From the IMG/VR virus record IMGVR_UViG_3300021389_000010, positions 1 to 64,000 of that record: a stretch of DNA of 64,000 nucleotides; one strand, given 5' to 3'. Positions 1 to 9,562 of this stretch are shown here, in pieces. Below the pieces are notes generated by a model, which was not told the origin of the DNA, made no database searches, and was given only the letters and a program-made list of their open reading frames with translations. The position numbers and the translations under genes are program-made. The stretch is from a virus. Numbering within the stretch: the first letter of the stretch is position 1; every line of letters begins with the position of its first letter.

Positions 1-965
1 CCCAGGCTCAAACTGACCTCTTTAAAAACGTAAGTTATAGTCAACCTACTATTGTAAGTAGAAAAGGAGATAACAATGTATACACTGTAGAGTCTCTTGC
101 TATAGGTCCAAACGGAGAAAAGTTAGTGTCTCTTCGTTTTAATCAAGAAGTTGCTGGAAAGAAAAAGACTGTAAGAACTATTGTTGATTTTGAGGATATC
201 AAAAATGAAGGAATCAAAGGAGGACAAAAAGCAGTAGACAGAATAAGTAGTGACCTTGAAGGTATGTCAGCATACTGGACAGAGAATATCTTCCCTACGA
301 AGAACCAAGTTTCTTCTGTCACAGAAGAGCAGGTTATTATGCCTGTTGCGCAGGGCGCAATTGGAGGAATACCGTCAAGAATGACAGGAATAGATGGAGA
401 GGGAATACCTACTAAAACACCTGTTGAAGAAGCGTCATTAGTTTTACCAGAGGGATTAGACCTTGGTGGCATCATGACCAGAAATGATGCCAGTAGAGTT
501 GCTCTGGATTTAGCAGAACGAAAATACATAGAAGAAAACTTTGGTGGTCAAAAAGAGTGGGATCGTTTATTGGGTTCTGCAAAAGGTAGGTTAGCAAAAC
601 CCTTTACGGAGTTAATACTTTCTGATGAGCGTTCAGGTTTTAATAGGAAGAAACAGGCGGAAGCCAATAAAGATAAAGAAGAAAAAGAAACCGAAGAGAA
701 TCAAATTAGGCTTGGCGCCTATGACAATGCTGAGTTTGAAGTGATGGGGATGACAGGATTTGATCGTCTTAGTCCAGAAGGTAAAGCGAATGCGATAGGT
801 AAATATCAAGATGAATTAGTAAAAAGGCTACAAGAAAAATATGAGCGTGGTTCTCTGCCTCGTGGTCAAAGACTGGGTATTGCTATAGGCGACATAGTTA
901 AAGATGAAATGCGTGATAATTTTGCTGACTCAGAGTTTATAGATGAGAAATTCTTTGTTGATTAA
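1..965 (+). CDS. Internal virion protein, C-terminal part (5' end outside window)
   Basis: The frame is open from base 3, so the GTG at 126 is not a true start; this is the C-terminal ~320 residues of a longer gene. It aligns distantly with the middle of the protein at 59421-61118: ESLAIGPNGEKLVSLR here matches ESIGIDQDGKMIAIIR there, followed in both by a TxVRTIVDF/ARTVVD stretch. Each is also the immediate upstream neighbour of a giant zincin-containing protein. A charged Lys/Glu-rich helix lies near residues 215-235 of the visible part. By position it is probably an internal capsid/ejection protein. Function is inferred; no catalytic motif is visible. Confidence 0.7.
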   Translation, partial: QAQTDLFKNVSYSQPTIVSRKGDNNVYTVESLAIGPNGEKLVSLRFNQEVAGKKKTVRTIVDFEDIKNEGIKGGQKAVDRISSDLEGMSAYWTENIFPTKNQVSSVTEEQVIMPVAQGAIGGIPSRMTGIDGEGIPTKTPVEEASLVLPEGLDLGGIMTRNDASRVALDLAERKYIEENFGGQKEWDRLLGSAKGRLAKPFTELILSDERSGFNRKKQAEANKDKEEKETEENQIRLGAYDNAEFEVMGMTGFDRLSPEGKANAIGKYQDELVKRLQEKYERGSLPRGQRLGIAIGDIVKDEMRDNFADSEFIDEKFFVD

Positions 966-978
966 TTAATATATATAA

Positions 979-3900
979 ATGGAAGATCAAGACTTACTAT
1001 CAGTATTGCAAACGGCTTACGATCGTGGTGTTACACTGGAGCAAATTCAACAGGCTCTAAATGATGATCCTAATGTAGAACAGGGTGCATTACAAGTTGC
1101 AGAAGATTTCTTTTTAAAAAAAAAAGACTCTTCCGAAGGTTCACAGGCAGGAGATCTCGTGGTATCAGAATCAGAATCGGTTCAAGATACTATGGCATCT
1201 CCTTCTACAGCAGTCGACTCTAACTCTGGATTTCTTTTACAGGAAGGTCTTACATCTTTATCAGATGCATACGATCGTGGTGTAAATCTTTCTCAAATTG
1301 AGCAAGAGTTTCAGGACGACCCTGAATTCGTAACCTTAGCAAAGGACTACTATAAAACTTTAGACTCTCGTGTATGGGATGATCCACGCGAAGAAGGCAT
1401 GGGTATTATCATTGATGATAATCCTAACATGCTTGGTCGCCTATGGAATAGAGGTGCGGCTTCAGGACGCCTTGCTGCTGAAATAGCAAAGGGTGAGGCA
1501 ACCGGATACATGAATTGGGAGAATATCGCCTACCTAAATAGTATCATGCAACGAGACGGAGTAAAGAAAACAGGTGAGGAAAACCCTGTTTTTGATTTTG
1601 CTGGTGATGTAATTCGTGCTATACCTGAATCTTTAATATCAATGGCAACTGGAATAGAGGCTGGTCTTGCTGGAGCAGCGACTGGAGCCGGTACTGGAGC
1701 AGGAGTAGGATCTGTTGTGCCAGGGATAGGAACAGCGGTTGGTGCAGGTACTGGTGCTGTCTCTGGTTTCTTTGGCGCATCATCTTTAGCAATTGAGTAT
1801 GCTCACTCTTTGATGGACGTTATCCGTGAAGAAGGTGTGAATGTTACAGACGGTGATCAATTAGCATTTGCATTTGAGGATGAAGAACTCATGGATCGTG
1901 CTCGCGAGAAAGGACTGAAGAGGGGTATTCCTATTGCAGTATTCGATGCTATTTCAGGTGGTGTTGGTGGTAAGGTTGGTACAACCGTTGTAAAAAACAT
2001 ATCAAAATCAGCAACAAACAGAGCCGCTAAGATTTTAGCAGCAGAAACATTAACTCAAGGTGCACTTGGTGCTGGTGGAGAACTGTCTGGGCAGTTGGTT
2101 GCAGGTGAAAAGATACGTCCTCGTGACATTGCTCTTGAAGCATTTGCTGAGTTAGGTCCTGCTGCTCCTGTGATGGCATACAACCTTGCGGGTCGTATAA
2201 ACGCTACTCCAGGAGAGTTAAAGTATGCTGACAACATAAAGGCTAAGGAGAAGCAAAGCGATGTAGTAGAGGCCAGCAATGCGGTAGATGCTATACCGGA
2301 GATGTCTAAACTAAATACAGAGATAGAAGAACTTGAGGCTGTAACACCAGTAGATAAAAATGAAGCCCGTGTTAAGAAACAAAAACTTAGAGAACTTAGA
2401 GATAAGAAGTATGATCTAAAGGCTGACCTTTCTGAGAACTACTTAGCCCTTGATGAAGAAACTCGAAATCAAGTAAAGGCAAAGTTGGCTATGGTAATGG
2501 TCAACGACGAAACAATCTCTGCTCAAGGAGCCAACCCTGAACTTTCAAATGTTCTACGTGAAGAAAATAAAAAACTAAAGGCTGAGATTAAAGAAACAAT
2601 AACCGGAAAAACAACAAGCAATGATCAAGCAAGTGGGCAAGAAGTACAGGGTGACATCGAAGCAAGGCAAGAACTTGGGGACGTACCCGACACTGAAGGA
2701 AGCGCAACGCCGGTTACAGTTAGTGGAATACTTCAAGCGCGTGAAGAAGAAGGGCAAACGCAAGGAGAATTAATTGAAGGGGAAGCAACTGAGCGCTCAT
2801 CATCTTTCTTAAATATAAAAGATAGAGATGGTCAAAGCCTTAATCTTTATGACCCTAATGATGCTGCTGCTTTACGTCGTGCTTTAGATGAGGGTGAGTT
2901 CAGAGCCGGGGAAAGAGAGTATTTAGAAAATATGATTCTTGCTTCAGAGTCATATCGCAAGTCAATTCCCGAAGCAAAGATGTTTGTTATTGGCTTCGGT
3001 AGAGAGGGGTATCAAAATGCACTTGAACGTACTGGATTTGGAAGAGACAAGCCAGGACAAAGAAGTGCTGGTATGACTGCTCGTGATAGGGGGCAAAAAA
3101 ATGTAGGTAGAATAGCATTAGAAGTACCAGTGGAAAGTTCTCTTTATGGCGAGGCTCAAGGCCGTGGACCAGGTGAGAAGTTTACGGGGATTCAAACAGC
3201 GTATCATGAAATCTTTCACAATGTTTTAAATCAACATTTTGGGGAGAACCTATCTGATTACAATCAGTTAAGAAAGTTAGTGATTCGACAACTCGCAGAG
3301 TCAGATGTAAAGCAATTAAATGATTTTGCAAAAAGATACGCAGATGCAGATGATGTTACTGGTACACTACCTTCTGAGGAGTTCATGGTTCAGTTGTCTG
3401 GACTTCTTGCAAATAAGAATATTAAGTTTGCTCCTTCTTTTTTAGAACAACTTAAAGCCTTTATAGGTAAGATTATTCAAAAGGTTACAGGAGGACGTGT
3501 CAAGTTTCAAGAATTAAACGATGCTGTTCTTGCTCAAGATCTTGCCAACTATTTAAAAGGAACGACTGAGGCTATGCGTCTTGGTGCTGATGTTAGAGAA
3601 GTTTCACAGCCTGCTTCTTTAAGAACAGAGCGTTTCCAAAGAACAAGGCAAGACGTAAGGTTTGGGCCTGATGGTGAAGTAGTTAGTCTTACTGAAGCAC
3701 GAAATGCTGCGAGTCTACCTGATCCTGAAAACTATAACCGAACACTTGATCCTGTAGAAAAACTTTTAAAAAGTATAAAGGACAAGACAAGCAGTGCTAC
3801 AAGAGCATTAGAAAAAAAATTAAACACTGGTCTTAGAAAAGTTAGAGGAGAGGTTCTGTCTGCGATGGAATTCAAACAGTCTGCTAACATACCATATCTA

Positions 3901-6900
3901 AAGAACCTTGCCAATAGACTTAAAAGTGTCAGAAAGATTACTGATAAGATGACACCAGAACAGCGTGATGAAGTCTATGAGGCTTCAGATGCATTCTTGT
4001 TTGGTGAAGATCAGAAGACCAGGGACGAAGGGATTGCAAGATTAAAAGAGATTAATGAGACACTTGCTCAGGAAGTAAGTATCATGAAACAAATCAGAGA
4101 TTTTTACCAGGGACAGTTTGAGTCTGACCCTATGTTTGATATACTCCCTGATGAGTTGATAGATATCATAAAAGATAATTCCCAGTTCTATGGCACCACA
4201 ACTTATCGTGCGTTTACCGATCCTGATTTTAAGTTTGATAGTGAGTTAGGGAAAGCGGCAGAGCAGGTAATGGTACTGGAAGCCTTGGAAGATAAGTTTA
4301 TAGAGTTAACCGATCAATTAACTCTTGCTCCAGAAGGGATGAAAGTCTTGGCTGAAATGCGGGAAATGAAACTTGATCCGCGTAAACCAGATGATGTTAA
4401 AAAATATGTAGAGGCTAAGAAGAAGTCCTTAAACAAGGGGATAAAAGATATTTCCAAAGAGGGTAACACCTCGGCGGTTGTAACAGCGACAGATAACCTT
4501 AAAGCATTTTCTGAAAAAGATTTATCTCAGATACAAGAAGAAATAGATGCAGCATTTCTTGCTGAAAAAATACAAGCGCAAAATTTACGTTGGGATACAG
4601 ACGAAGGACTTTTCGCTTATATAGACAAAGTTGAAGCCCCTGCAATTCAGGCTCAGGTAAGAAAATACATCAAAGACATACAGATAACGTCTCGTCAAAA
4701 CATTAACAATGCTGACAATGGTTTTGTTAAAGACACCAGTTTAGGTGGCCTCAGAGTGCCTACTAAATCCTTTAAGGGTAAGCAGGATCTACCGGTTGAA
4801 TTAAGAACATTCTTAGGTGAGGAAAGAAATCCATTTATAAAGTTTACTACCACTGTAAACAACTTAGCCAATATCTATGGGCAGTATGGATTAGTTTCAA
4901 GAGTAAACAAGGCGGGGCAAAACGCAGGCACAGGTGACATAATTGTTACTAAGGCTATTGCTGATGCGATCATGAATGGAATCTATTTGTTAGATGCTAA
5001 AGGAGATACGTTGCCGGTATTCATGAATGACATCAATGAGGTCTCTGCACGAGCGCAAAAAGAACTGATATATTTGGCAGAAGGCTTGGGCTTAAAAAGA
5101 AGAGACGAGTCGCTTACAGATTTCTATGACAGAATAGGAATTGAGTATAAAGAAAAAGACTACCAAACTAAAGTAATGTTTGTCGAGGGTAAAGTCGACA
5201 AGGTAATTGAGCCAACTAATTTTAATGAGTTCCAAAAATTAAGTGATGCTATAGAGATTTACTTTAGAGAAAACTATACATCAGTTCAAGATAATAACTC
5301 ACCTCTTAAAGGTCAGTCTATTAATAATGATTTTGTAGAAGCGTTAAAGATGACGCCACTGTATGCTGCGAAGAACCAGGGTATGCGAATCTACTATGGT
5401 ATCCTATTGCAGATGCGTAGAACACGGGTACTCTATAACCTGCCTACCTGGAGAAAGAACATCATGGGTGGTTGGTATTTCCTGGGGCTTAATGGAATAC
5501 TTCCTATTGGTGAAAACTTAGGTGGCTATAATATTATAAAGGATCTAAGAACACGATTAAAGAAAATGAAAGATGGGGAATATACTGATCCCCAAATACA
5601 AGAGCACTTTGAGACAGCGGCTAAGTACGGACTATTTGGTAGTTCTATTAGCCTGGCTATGTTTGACAACATCAATAATTCTTTCTATTCTCAGATGAGT
5701 GGAGAGAACCCCAATAAAGCATGGGGCTGGATGAAACAAAAATCAAAAGACTTAGCATATCAGTACGGTGCGATAGATGACTATACTAAATTAGTAGGCT
5801 TCCTTGCTAAGAGAGAAAACTTTGCGAAGCGTTTAGCCTCTAACCCAGAAGGCAAACCATTCAGTGAGTTAAATCCTCAAGAGCAAAACGAAGTAAACGA
5901 GATGACAGCGGAGAGAATAAAACAAAACTTCCCGACGATGTCACGTATACACCCTGCTTTCAGGGGTCTTATGCAGAGTCCTTTTGGGGATTTCCTTTCG
6001 TTTAGACTGGAGTCGTTCCGTAGTTTTCTTGCTGTATACCAAAATGCAGTAAGTGATATAAGAGAGGGTGCAACTAATGAAAGTTTAACACCATCGCAAA
6101 AGAAAGCATACATCCTTGACGGTACGAAAGCATTGGTTACTGGATCAGCACTGGCAGGTATGTCTGCTGTTGGTTACACAATGATTGGTGAACTTGTTCG
6201 CAGTCTCACGGGGAAAGAAGATGAAGATGAGCAAGAATTAGCAGCAACAGCAAGAGGTGTTAACATGATACTCCCCCCGTGGATGCAGGGCGCTAACATT
6301 GTCCCTATTGAAATGAATAAGAATGGTGAGATTCGTTTTGTAAACATGAGTTCAGAAGATCCTTACGATGAGATACAGGGATTGATATATGGTCGTGACG
6401 GAATAAATAGGCTCACTCAAATCAATGAGATACTGTCAGACTTTAAAGATCCTAACATGGCGGTTAAACTTGTGTTTAATTTAGCCAAAGGAGAAAACCA
6501 ATACGGACAACCGATAAGAAACAGCGATGATCTAAACTGGTTTTACAGACACTTGATCCCTTCTTCTTACTTAGACTGGGATAAGACGACTGGCACCTAT
6601 GTTTTAAAAGAAGTATTTATACCACCGAACATTGCTTTTATTGAGCGTACTCTAAGAAAGAGAGCAAAGGAAATACAAGATGCAGAAAAAGAAGGGCGTG
6701 ATCCAGAGTTAGAACCTTTGAATGCACTTCAATTGGGTACTAATATATTCTTTAGAGACTACCCAGTTAATATCGCCAGTCAATTTGGTTGGAATCTCAA
6801 AGACAAAAACTTTAGAGAGAAGTGGGAAGATATTCCTGAAAGTAGAAGAACTGTACGCAAGGCGCATCTCGATGAGGTTAAGCAGGCTTATCAGTATGGG

Positions 6901-7029
6901 GTGACTTATGGTGAGGCAAAAGACAACTATGATCTTATTGATAAGTTTGAGAATCAAGTGCGTAGGAAGTTCGGTCGTAGCCCAGCAGAATTAGATTACA
7001 TCCTGTATGACATGGAGTTACCAGATTAA
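979..7029 (+). CDS. Giant internal virion/ejection protein with HExxH metallopeptidase motif
   Basis: A 2016-residue protein. The N-terminus has two copies of a ~35-residue helical repeat (AYDRGVTLEQIQ near residue 13, AYDRGVNLSQIE near 97). A glycine-zipper membrane-insertion-like segment spans ~224-268. A zincin motif HEIFH lies at 743-747, with Glu800/801 in SEEFMVQL as a possible third zinc ligand. The rest is largely helical. The same order and the same motifs occur in the partial gene at 61118, so the two are paralogues. Large internal proteins ejected with DNA are typical of podoviruses; a protease domain inside one resembles the large polyvalent protein theme. Role in host-envelope penetration or cleavage of host targets is inferred. 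The start follows an AT-rich leader typical of Bacteroidota genes. Confidence 0.75.
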   Translation: MEDQDLLSVLQTAYDRGVTLEQIQQALNDDPNVEQGALQVAEDFFLKKKDSSEGSQAGDLVVSESESVQDTMASPSTAVDSNSGFLLQEGLTSLSDAYDRGVNLSQIEQEFQDDPEFVTLAKDYYKTLDSRVWDDPREEGMGIIIDDNPNMLGRLWNRGAASGRLAAEIAKGEATGYMNWENIAYLNSIMQRDGVKKTGEENPVFDFAGDVIRAIPESLISMATGIEAGLAGAATGAGTGAGVGSVVPGIGTAVGAGTGAVSGFFGASSLAIEYAHSLMDVIREEGVNVTDGDQLAFAFEDEELMDRAREKGLKRGIPIAVFDAISGGVGGKVGTTVVKNISKSATNRAAKILAAETLTQGALGAGGELSGQLVAGEKIRPRDIALEAFAELGPAAPVMAYNLAGRINATPGELKYADNIKAKEKQSDVVEASNAVDAIPEMSKLNTEIEELEAVTPVDKNEARVKKQKLRELRDKKYDLKADLSENYLALDEETRNQVKAKLAMVMVNDETISAQGANPELSNVLREENKKLKAEIKETITGKTTSNDQASGQEVQGDIEARQELGDVPDTEGSATPVTVSGILQAREEEGQTQGELIEGEATERSSSFLNIKDRDGQSLNLYDPNDAAALRRALDEGEFRAGEREYLENMILASESYRKSIPEAKMFVIGFGREGYQNALERTGFGRDKPGQRSAGMTARDRGQKNVGRIALEVPVESSLYGEAQGRGPGEKFTGIQTAYHEIFHNVLNQHFGENLSDYNQLRKLVIRQLAESDVKQLNDFAKRYADADDVTGTLPSEEFMVQLSGLLANKNIKFAPSFLEQLKAFIGKIIQKVTGGRVKFQELNDAVLAQDLANYLKGTTEAMRLGADVREVSQPASLRTERFQRTRQDVRFGPDGEVVSLTEARNAASLPDPENYNRTLDPVEKLLKSIKDKTSSATRALEKKLNTGLRKVRGEVLSAMEFKQSANIPYLKNLANRLKSVRKITDKMTPEQRDEVYEASDAFLFGEDQKTRDEGIARLKEINETLAQEVSIMKQIRDFYQGQFESDPMFDILPDELIDIIKDNSQFYGTTTYRAFTDPDFKFDSELGKAAEQVMVLEALEDKFIELTDQLTLAPEGMKVLAEMREMKLDPRKPDDVKKYVEAKKKSLNKGIKDISKEGNTSAVVTATDNLKAFSEKDLSQIQEEIDAAFLAEKIQAQNLRWDTDEGLFAYIDKVEAPAIQAQVRKYIKDIQITSRQNINNADNGFVKDTSLGGLRVPTKSFKGKQDLPVELRTFLGEERNPFIKFTTTVNNLANIYGQYGLVSRVNKAGQNAGTGDIIVTKAIADAIMNGIYLLDAKGDTLPVFMNDINEVSARAQKELIYLAEGLGLKRRDESLTDFYDRIGIEYKEKDYQTKVMFVEGKVDKVIEPTNFNEFQKLSDAIEIYFRENYTSVQDNNSPLKGQSINNDFVEALKMTPLYAAKNQGMRIYYGILLQMRRTRVLYNLPTWRKNIMGGWYFLGLNGILPIGENLGGYNIIKDLRTRLKKMKDGEYTDPQIQEHFETAAKYGLFGSSISLAMFDNINNSFYSQMSGENPNKAWGWMKQKSKDLAYQYGAIDDYTKLVGFLAKRENFAKRLASNPEGKPFSELNPQEQNEVNEMTAERIKQNFPTMSRIHPAFRGLMQSPFGDFLSFRLESFRSFLAVYQNAVSDIREGATNESLTPSQKKAYILDGTKALVTGSALAGMSAVGYTMIGELVRSLTGKEDEDEQELAATARGVNMILPPWMQGANIVPIEMNKNGEIRFVNMSSEDPYDEIQGLIYGRDGINRLTQINEILSDFKDPNMAVKLVFNLAKGENQYGQPIRNSDDLNWFYRHLIPSSYLDWDKTTGTYVLKEVFIPPNIAFIERTLRKRAKEIQDAEKEGRDPELEPLNALQLGTNIFFRDYPVNIASQFGWNLKDKNFREKWEDIPESRRTVRKAHLDEVKQAYQYGVTYGEAKDNYDLIDKFENQVRRKFGRSPAELDYILYDMELPD

Positions 7030-7059
7030 CTCAGCCTTCGCGAATAACAATCAGAATCT

Positions 7060-7067
7060 TATTTTTG
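7060..7067 (+). promoter_or_regulatory. Bacteroidota-type -7 box TATTTTTG, near-leaderless
   Basis: TATTTTTG fits TAnnTTTG and ends only 4 nt before the ATG at 7072. The same 4-nt spacing is seen at 27689, 46033 and 58456. No TTTG -33 box is visible. It would start the lysis cassette with almost no 5' leader. Confidence 0.5.
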
Positions 7068-7071
7068 TATA

Positions 7072-7305
7072 ATGAAGTGGAAACAAATATTTAAGGACAG
7101 CAACGACTGGAACGAGAAGAGTATTCTTGGTGCAATTTCTTTTGCTGTAATGGTTTTGGTAATGGCTCTTGACCTTATCACTGGTGCGTTCGGAAAAGAT
7201 TTAGTAATCAATGAAGGTGTCTACAACTCTTTTGTGTACGTCACAATTGGCTGTTTTGGAATTGCTGGATTAGAAAAATTTTCTAAGTCCGGTGGCGATA
7301 AATAA
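7072..7305 (+). CDS. Holin candidate, two transmembrane helices
   Basis: 77 residues. Two hydrophobic segments (about 19-38 and 53-70) are separated by a short loop, with a charged N-terminus and a Lys-rich tail, the layout of a class II-like holin. It opens a compact five-gene plus-strand run that ends with a u-spanin, which supports a lysis role: a pore in the inner membrane timing lysis. It overlaps the next gene by 14 nt. Sequence alone does not separate a holin from another small membrane protein. Confidence 0.55.
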   Translation: MKWKQIFKDSNDWNEKSILGAISFAVMVLVMALDLITGAFGKDLVINEGVYNSFVYVTIGCFGIAGLEKFSKSGGDK

Positions 7306-7573
7306 AGAGATATCAGAAGACACGGTAGTAGGTCTATCACTAAAGACCGTTGGTATGATTATCGGCGGGGCAGTAATAGTTAGTCTGGGATACTTTGACC
7401 TAAAGGCTGAGGTACAGGATGCAAAAGAATTACCAGCACCTGTTATTGGCCGAACAGAGTATGACTTAAAAGATGAGTTGATACGGACCACGATCATGAA
7501 CACCAAGTCGGATGTTGATGACATCAAAAAGCAATTAGACAAAATAGAAGAGCGCCTCTTCGAGATGAAATGA
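7292..7573 (+). CDS. Small membrane protein with C-terminal coiled coil
   Basis: 93 residues: a hydrophobic helix at about 14-33, then a charged C-terminal helix (about 62-92) with heptad-like Leu/Ile spacing, ending KKQLDKIEERLFEMK. One TM plus coiled coil resembles an inner-membrane lysis accessory (i-spanin-like or antiholin-like). A complete u-spanin is encoded three genes downstream, so a holin partner is the likelier reading. It overlaps its neighbours on both sides (14 nt and 4 nt), indicating translational coupling. Confidence 0.5.
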   Translation: MAINKEISEDTVVGLSLKTVGMIIGGAVIVSLGYFDLKAEVQDAKELPAPVIGRTEYDLKDELIRTTIMNTKSDVDDIKKQLDKIEERLFEMK

Positions 7574-7902
7574 AAAAGGTTGCACTCGCCATAGCATTCA
7601 CCTTACTGTGTGCCTTCAAGGTGCCGACCAGGGGATTGGTGGTAGTGCATTATAACGCTGAGTTTAATTCAACCAACAGCGTACCATTAAAAAAAATAAG
7701 TGATGCCCGTGTTATCAACGCATGGATAGACGAGACTGATGTAAAAGAATACGGGAAGATAAAATCTGTTCCTACCATAGTCCTTTACCAAAATGGTGAG
7801 GAGATACAGCGGTGGGAGCCAGGTCTTTCATTAAACCTTTCCGTAACACATAAGGATATACAGGAGAGTATTGATGAACTAACCGGCGCAATCAAATTCT
7901 AA
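7570..7902 (+). CDS. Exported thioredoxin-fold protein lacking CxxC
   Basis: 110 residues with a signal peptide (hydrophobic 4-16). The rest reads as a thioredoxin fold: a VVVHYNAEF strand where thioredoxins have the strand before WCxxC, then EYGKIKSVPTIVLYQNGEE with the cis-Pro at about residue 68. The CxxC is replaced by residues such as NSTN, so it cannot be a classical oxidoreductase. A periplasmic binding or scaffolding role in lysis or envelope remodelling is inferred. It overlaps the upstream gene by ATGA and shares its last base with the next start. Confidence 0.55.
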   Translation: MKKVALAIAFTLLCAFKVPTRGLVVVHYNAEFNSTNSVPLKKISDARVINAWIDETDVKEYGKIKSVPTIVLYQNGEEIQRWEPGLSLNLSVTHKDIQESIDELTGAIKF

Positions 7903-8981
7903 TGAGAAACATACTGATTACTTTTTTCTTAATGAGTTCTATGTTGCTGCACGCTCAAAAAATTGGGGGTGTATTTAAGTATGCTACTGTTTACACAAGT
8001 GCATTCGCTTCATCACCTATGCCTGCTCAAAAAGAATACTTCGTTACTCAGGGCGGAGAACTTCAAGACATTACAATTGAGAATCCATTCGACTACAAAG
8101 CAACTATTGGTATACGTAGGGTTGCTCGGTATGACTATGAGAACAGACAGAACAGGTTCTATGACGGACAAACAGAGTCTACAACAGCGTTGTCTGCTAC
8201 AGTTGGTTCTGTGAAGGGACTTGAATACCTTGCTCAGTACGACGTGGGTCGTCAGCAAGGGTCAGCATACGTAAACCAAAGATACTTCCTTAGATACCTT
8301 GCTAAATACTTTATGGTAAAGGGCGAGTACTATAGTCAAGGGCTTGTTGATTTGAATTATACGCAAGTAGAATCAAGACTAAGATTACATATAGGTGAGT
8401 TAGATTTTTCAGCAGGTGTTGCCGGGCGTTTACACAGGTCATATGGATATAATCCAATAGCAGACTTCTTAGCACACAACCCTTGGTGGGACTTAGTACG
8501 CAACATGGGTTATGAAGACGTCTACTATGGCATTGATTACGACAATGATGATGAGATAGATAACGGCGACTGGTTCTGGTTAGACCCAGAAGGGGAGAAG
8601 GTTGCTGATACCGATGAAGACTTCCGCAGATATATCTACCCTGGTATCGTAAATGAATTCAACAAACTTAGCATAGATAGTGTTGGTCTTATTCAGTCTG
8701 TGTCTGCGATAATTGGGGTAGACTATTATCACTATGAGGATGACTTTTGGATACACTCTTGGTTAAACATTCTTCCTTACCACATGCACGTAGGTGACAA
8801 AGAAGAGTTTTCTTATAGCAACTACGTAGATGGGAATCAATGGGTTGACTACAGTACAGGTCTTGTCTTTGGATGGAAACCAGGAAAGCGTTGGGGCTTT
8901 TTTACAGAGGTCGAGTACATGAAGTATTGGGACAGAAATATATTCAACCTAAGAGCGGGTGTTAACTATCAGTTGAGATAA
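7902..8981 (+). CDS. Outer-membrane beta-barrel protein, phage-encoded
   Basis: 359 residues. A signal peptide (about 1-18, ending LHA before QK) is followed by alternating amphipathic strands rich in Tyr and Gly; the terminal strand is NLRAGVNYQL-type, ending close to the C-terminus, as in outer-membrane barrels. The middle carries an acidic loop (about 205-225, many Asp/Glu) that may bind calcium. It sits between the thioredoxin-like protein and the u-spanin. It could help lysis, block superinfection by altering the outer membrane, or be a virion-associated barrel; the sequence does not decide. Confidence 0.55.
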   Translation: MRNILITFFLMSSMLLHAQKIGGVFKYATVYTSAFASSPMPAQKEYFVTQGGELQDITIENPFDYKATIGIRRVARYDYENRQNRFYDGQTESTTALSATVGSVKGLEYLAQYDVGRQQGSAYVNQRYFLRYLAKYFMVKGEYYSQGLVDLNYTQVESRLRLHIGELDFSAGVAGRLHRSYGYNPIADFLAHNPWWDLVRNMGYEDVYYGIDYDNDDEIDNGDWFWLDPEGEKVADTDEDFRRYIYPGIVNEFNKLSIDSVGLIQSVSAIIGVDYYHYEDDFWIHSWLNILPYHMHVGDKEEFSYSNYVDGNQWVDYSTGLVFGWKPGKRWGFFTEVEYMKYWDRNIFNLRAGVNYQLR

Positions 8982-9398
8982 ATGAAATGGCTATCCTTAT
9001 TAATAATAGTGCTATCATTGAGCAGTTGCAGCGCGCAGTGGCACCTAAGAAAAGCAATCAAGAAAGACCCCAGCGTACTAAGGAAAGACACGGTTGTTGT
9101 TACGGATACGATTGTAACTGCACCGGTCTCGGTGCGTGATACCATAACTCTTCAACAGCGGGACACCATTACCATCACTAAGGATAGACTTAAGGTTAAC
9201 ATCGTGCGTTCGTTTGACACCATTATGGTAGACGCAATTTGCGAAAGTGATACTATTGTACAGGTGATAGAAGTACCTGTCCCGTCCATCGTTATGAAGG
9301 ACAGCGACAGGTGGTACAACAAGGTTTACAAGTTTTCTTTTTACTTACTGTTGCTTCTTCTATCTGTGCTTTTCTTACGTAAGAAATTAATCTCCTGA
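8982..9398 (+). CDS. Unimolecular spanin (u-spanin)
   Basis: 138 residues. An N-terminal lipoprotein signal with lipobox LSSC (Cys16) would anchor it in the outer membrane. The periplasmic part is Thr/Val/Asp-rich, with repeated DTI/DTV-type strands. A C-terminal transmembrane helix (about 116-132, Leu-rich) ends in the basic FLRKKLIS. Lipobox at one end and TM at the other is the defining layout of u-spanins, which fuse inner and outer membranes in the last step of lysis. The ATG follows the upstream TAA directly, and it closes the lysis cassette. Confidence 0.75.
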   Translation: MKWLSLLIIVLSLSSCSAQWHLRKAIKKDPSVLRKDTVVVTDTIVTAPVSVRDTITLQQRDTITITKDRLKVNIVRSFDTIMVDAICESDTIVQVIEVPVPSIVMKDSDRWYNKVYKFSFYLLLLLLSVLFLRKKLIS

Positions 9399-9405
9399 TC
9401 AGGAG
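9392..9405. terminator. 14-bp perfect palindrome at convergent gene ends
   Basis: CTCCTGATCAGGAG spans the stop of the plus-strand u-spanin and the stop of the minus-strand peptide gene. Being self-complementary it could serve both directions as a weak, U-tract-free terminator or protein site. A second small hairpin (CCCAC/GTGGG, 9524-9539) lies 120 bp away. Confidence 0.35.
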
Positions 9406-9497
9406 CCACACGCTTCGCAGTCTTCCGGGTTTAAGGTGTTACAAGTCGGTTGTTCAGCCGATTCAAGTTCTGCTACGAATTTGTCGAAGTCTTCCAT
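9399..9497 (-). CDS. 32-residue Cys-containing acidic peptide
   Basis: ATG at 9497 and TGA at 9399. The peptide starts MEDFDKFVAELESAEQ and ends with three cysteines in CNTLNPEDCEACGS. Strongly acidic; the Cys cluster could hold a metal or disulfide. It is the last ORF on the minus-strand early transcript. Coding status rests on frame, composition and fit between neighbours; function unknown. Confidence 0.4.
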   Translation of the reverse strand: MEDFDKFVAELESAEQPTCNTLNPEDCEACGS

Positions 9498-9562
9498 AAT
9501 GAGCGATAAATAATTGTTTGTAACCCACGAAATTGTGGGAGCATCGAAGATACAAAACGTAT

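Noticed and set aside
126-529. Start of the left-edge gene at GTG 126
   Set aside because: The frame is open to base 3 and similarity to the 59421 protein continues upstream, so the gene begins outside the window.
8013-8258. Antisense ORF inside the outer-membrane barrel gene
   Set aside because: No domain or start signal; a shadow of the barrel gene.
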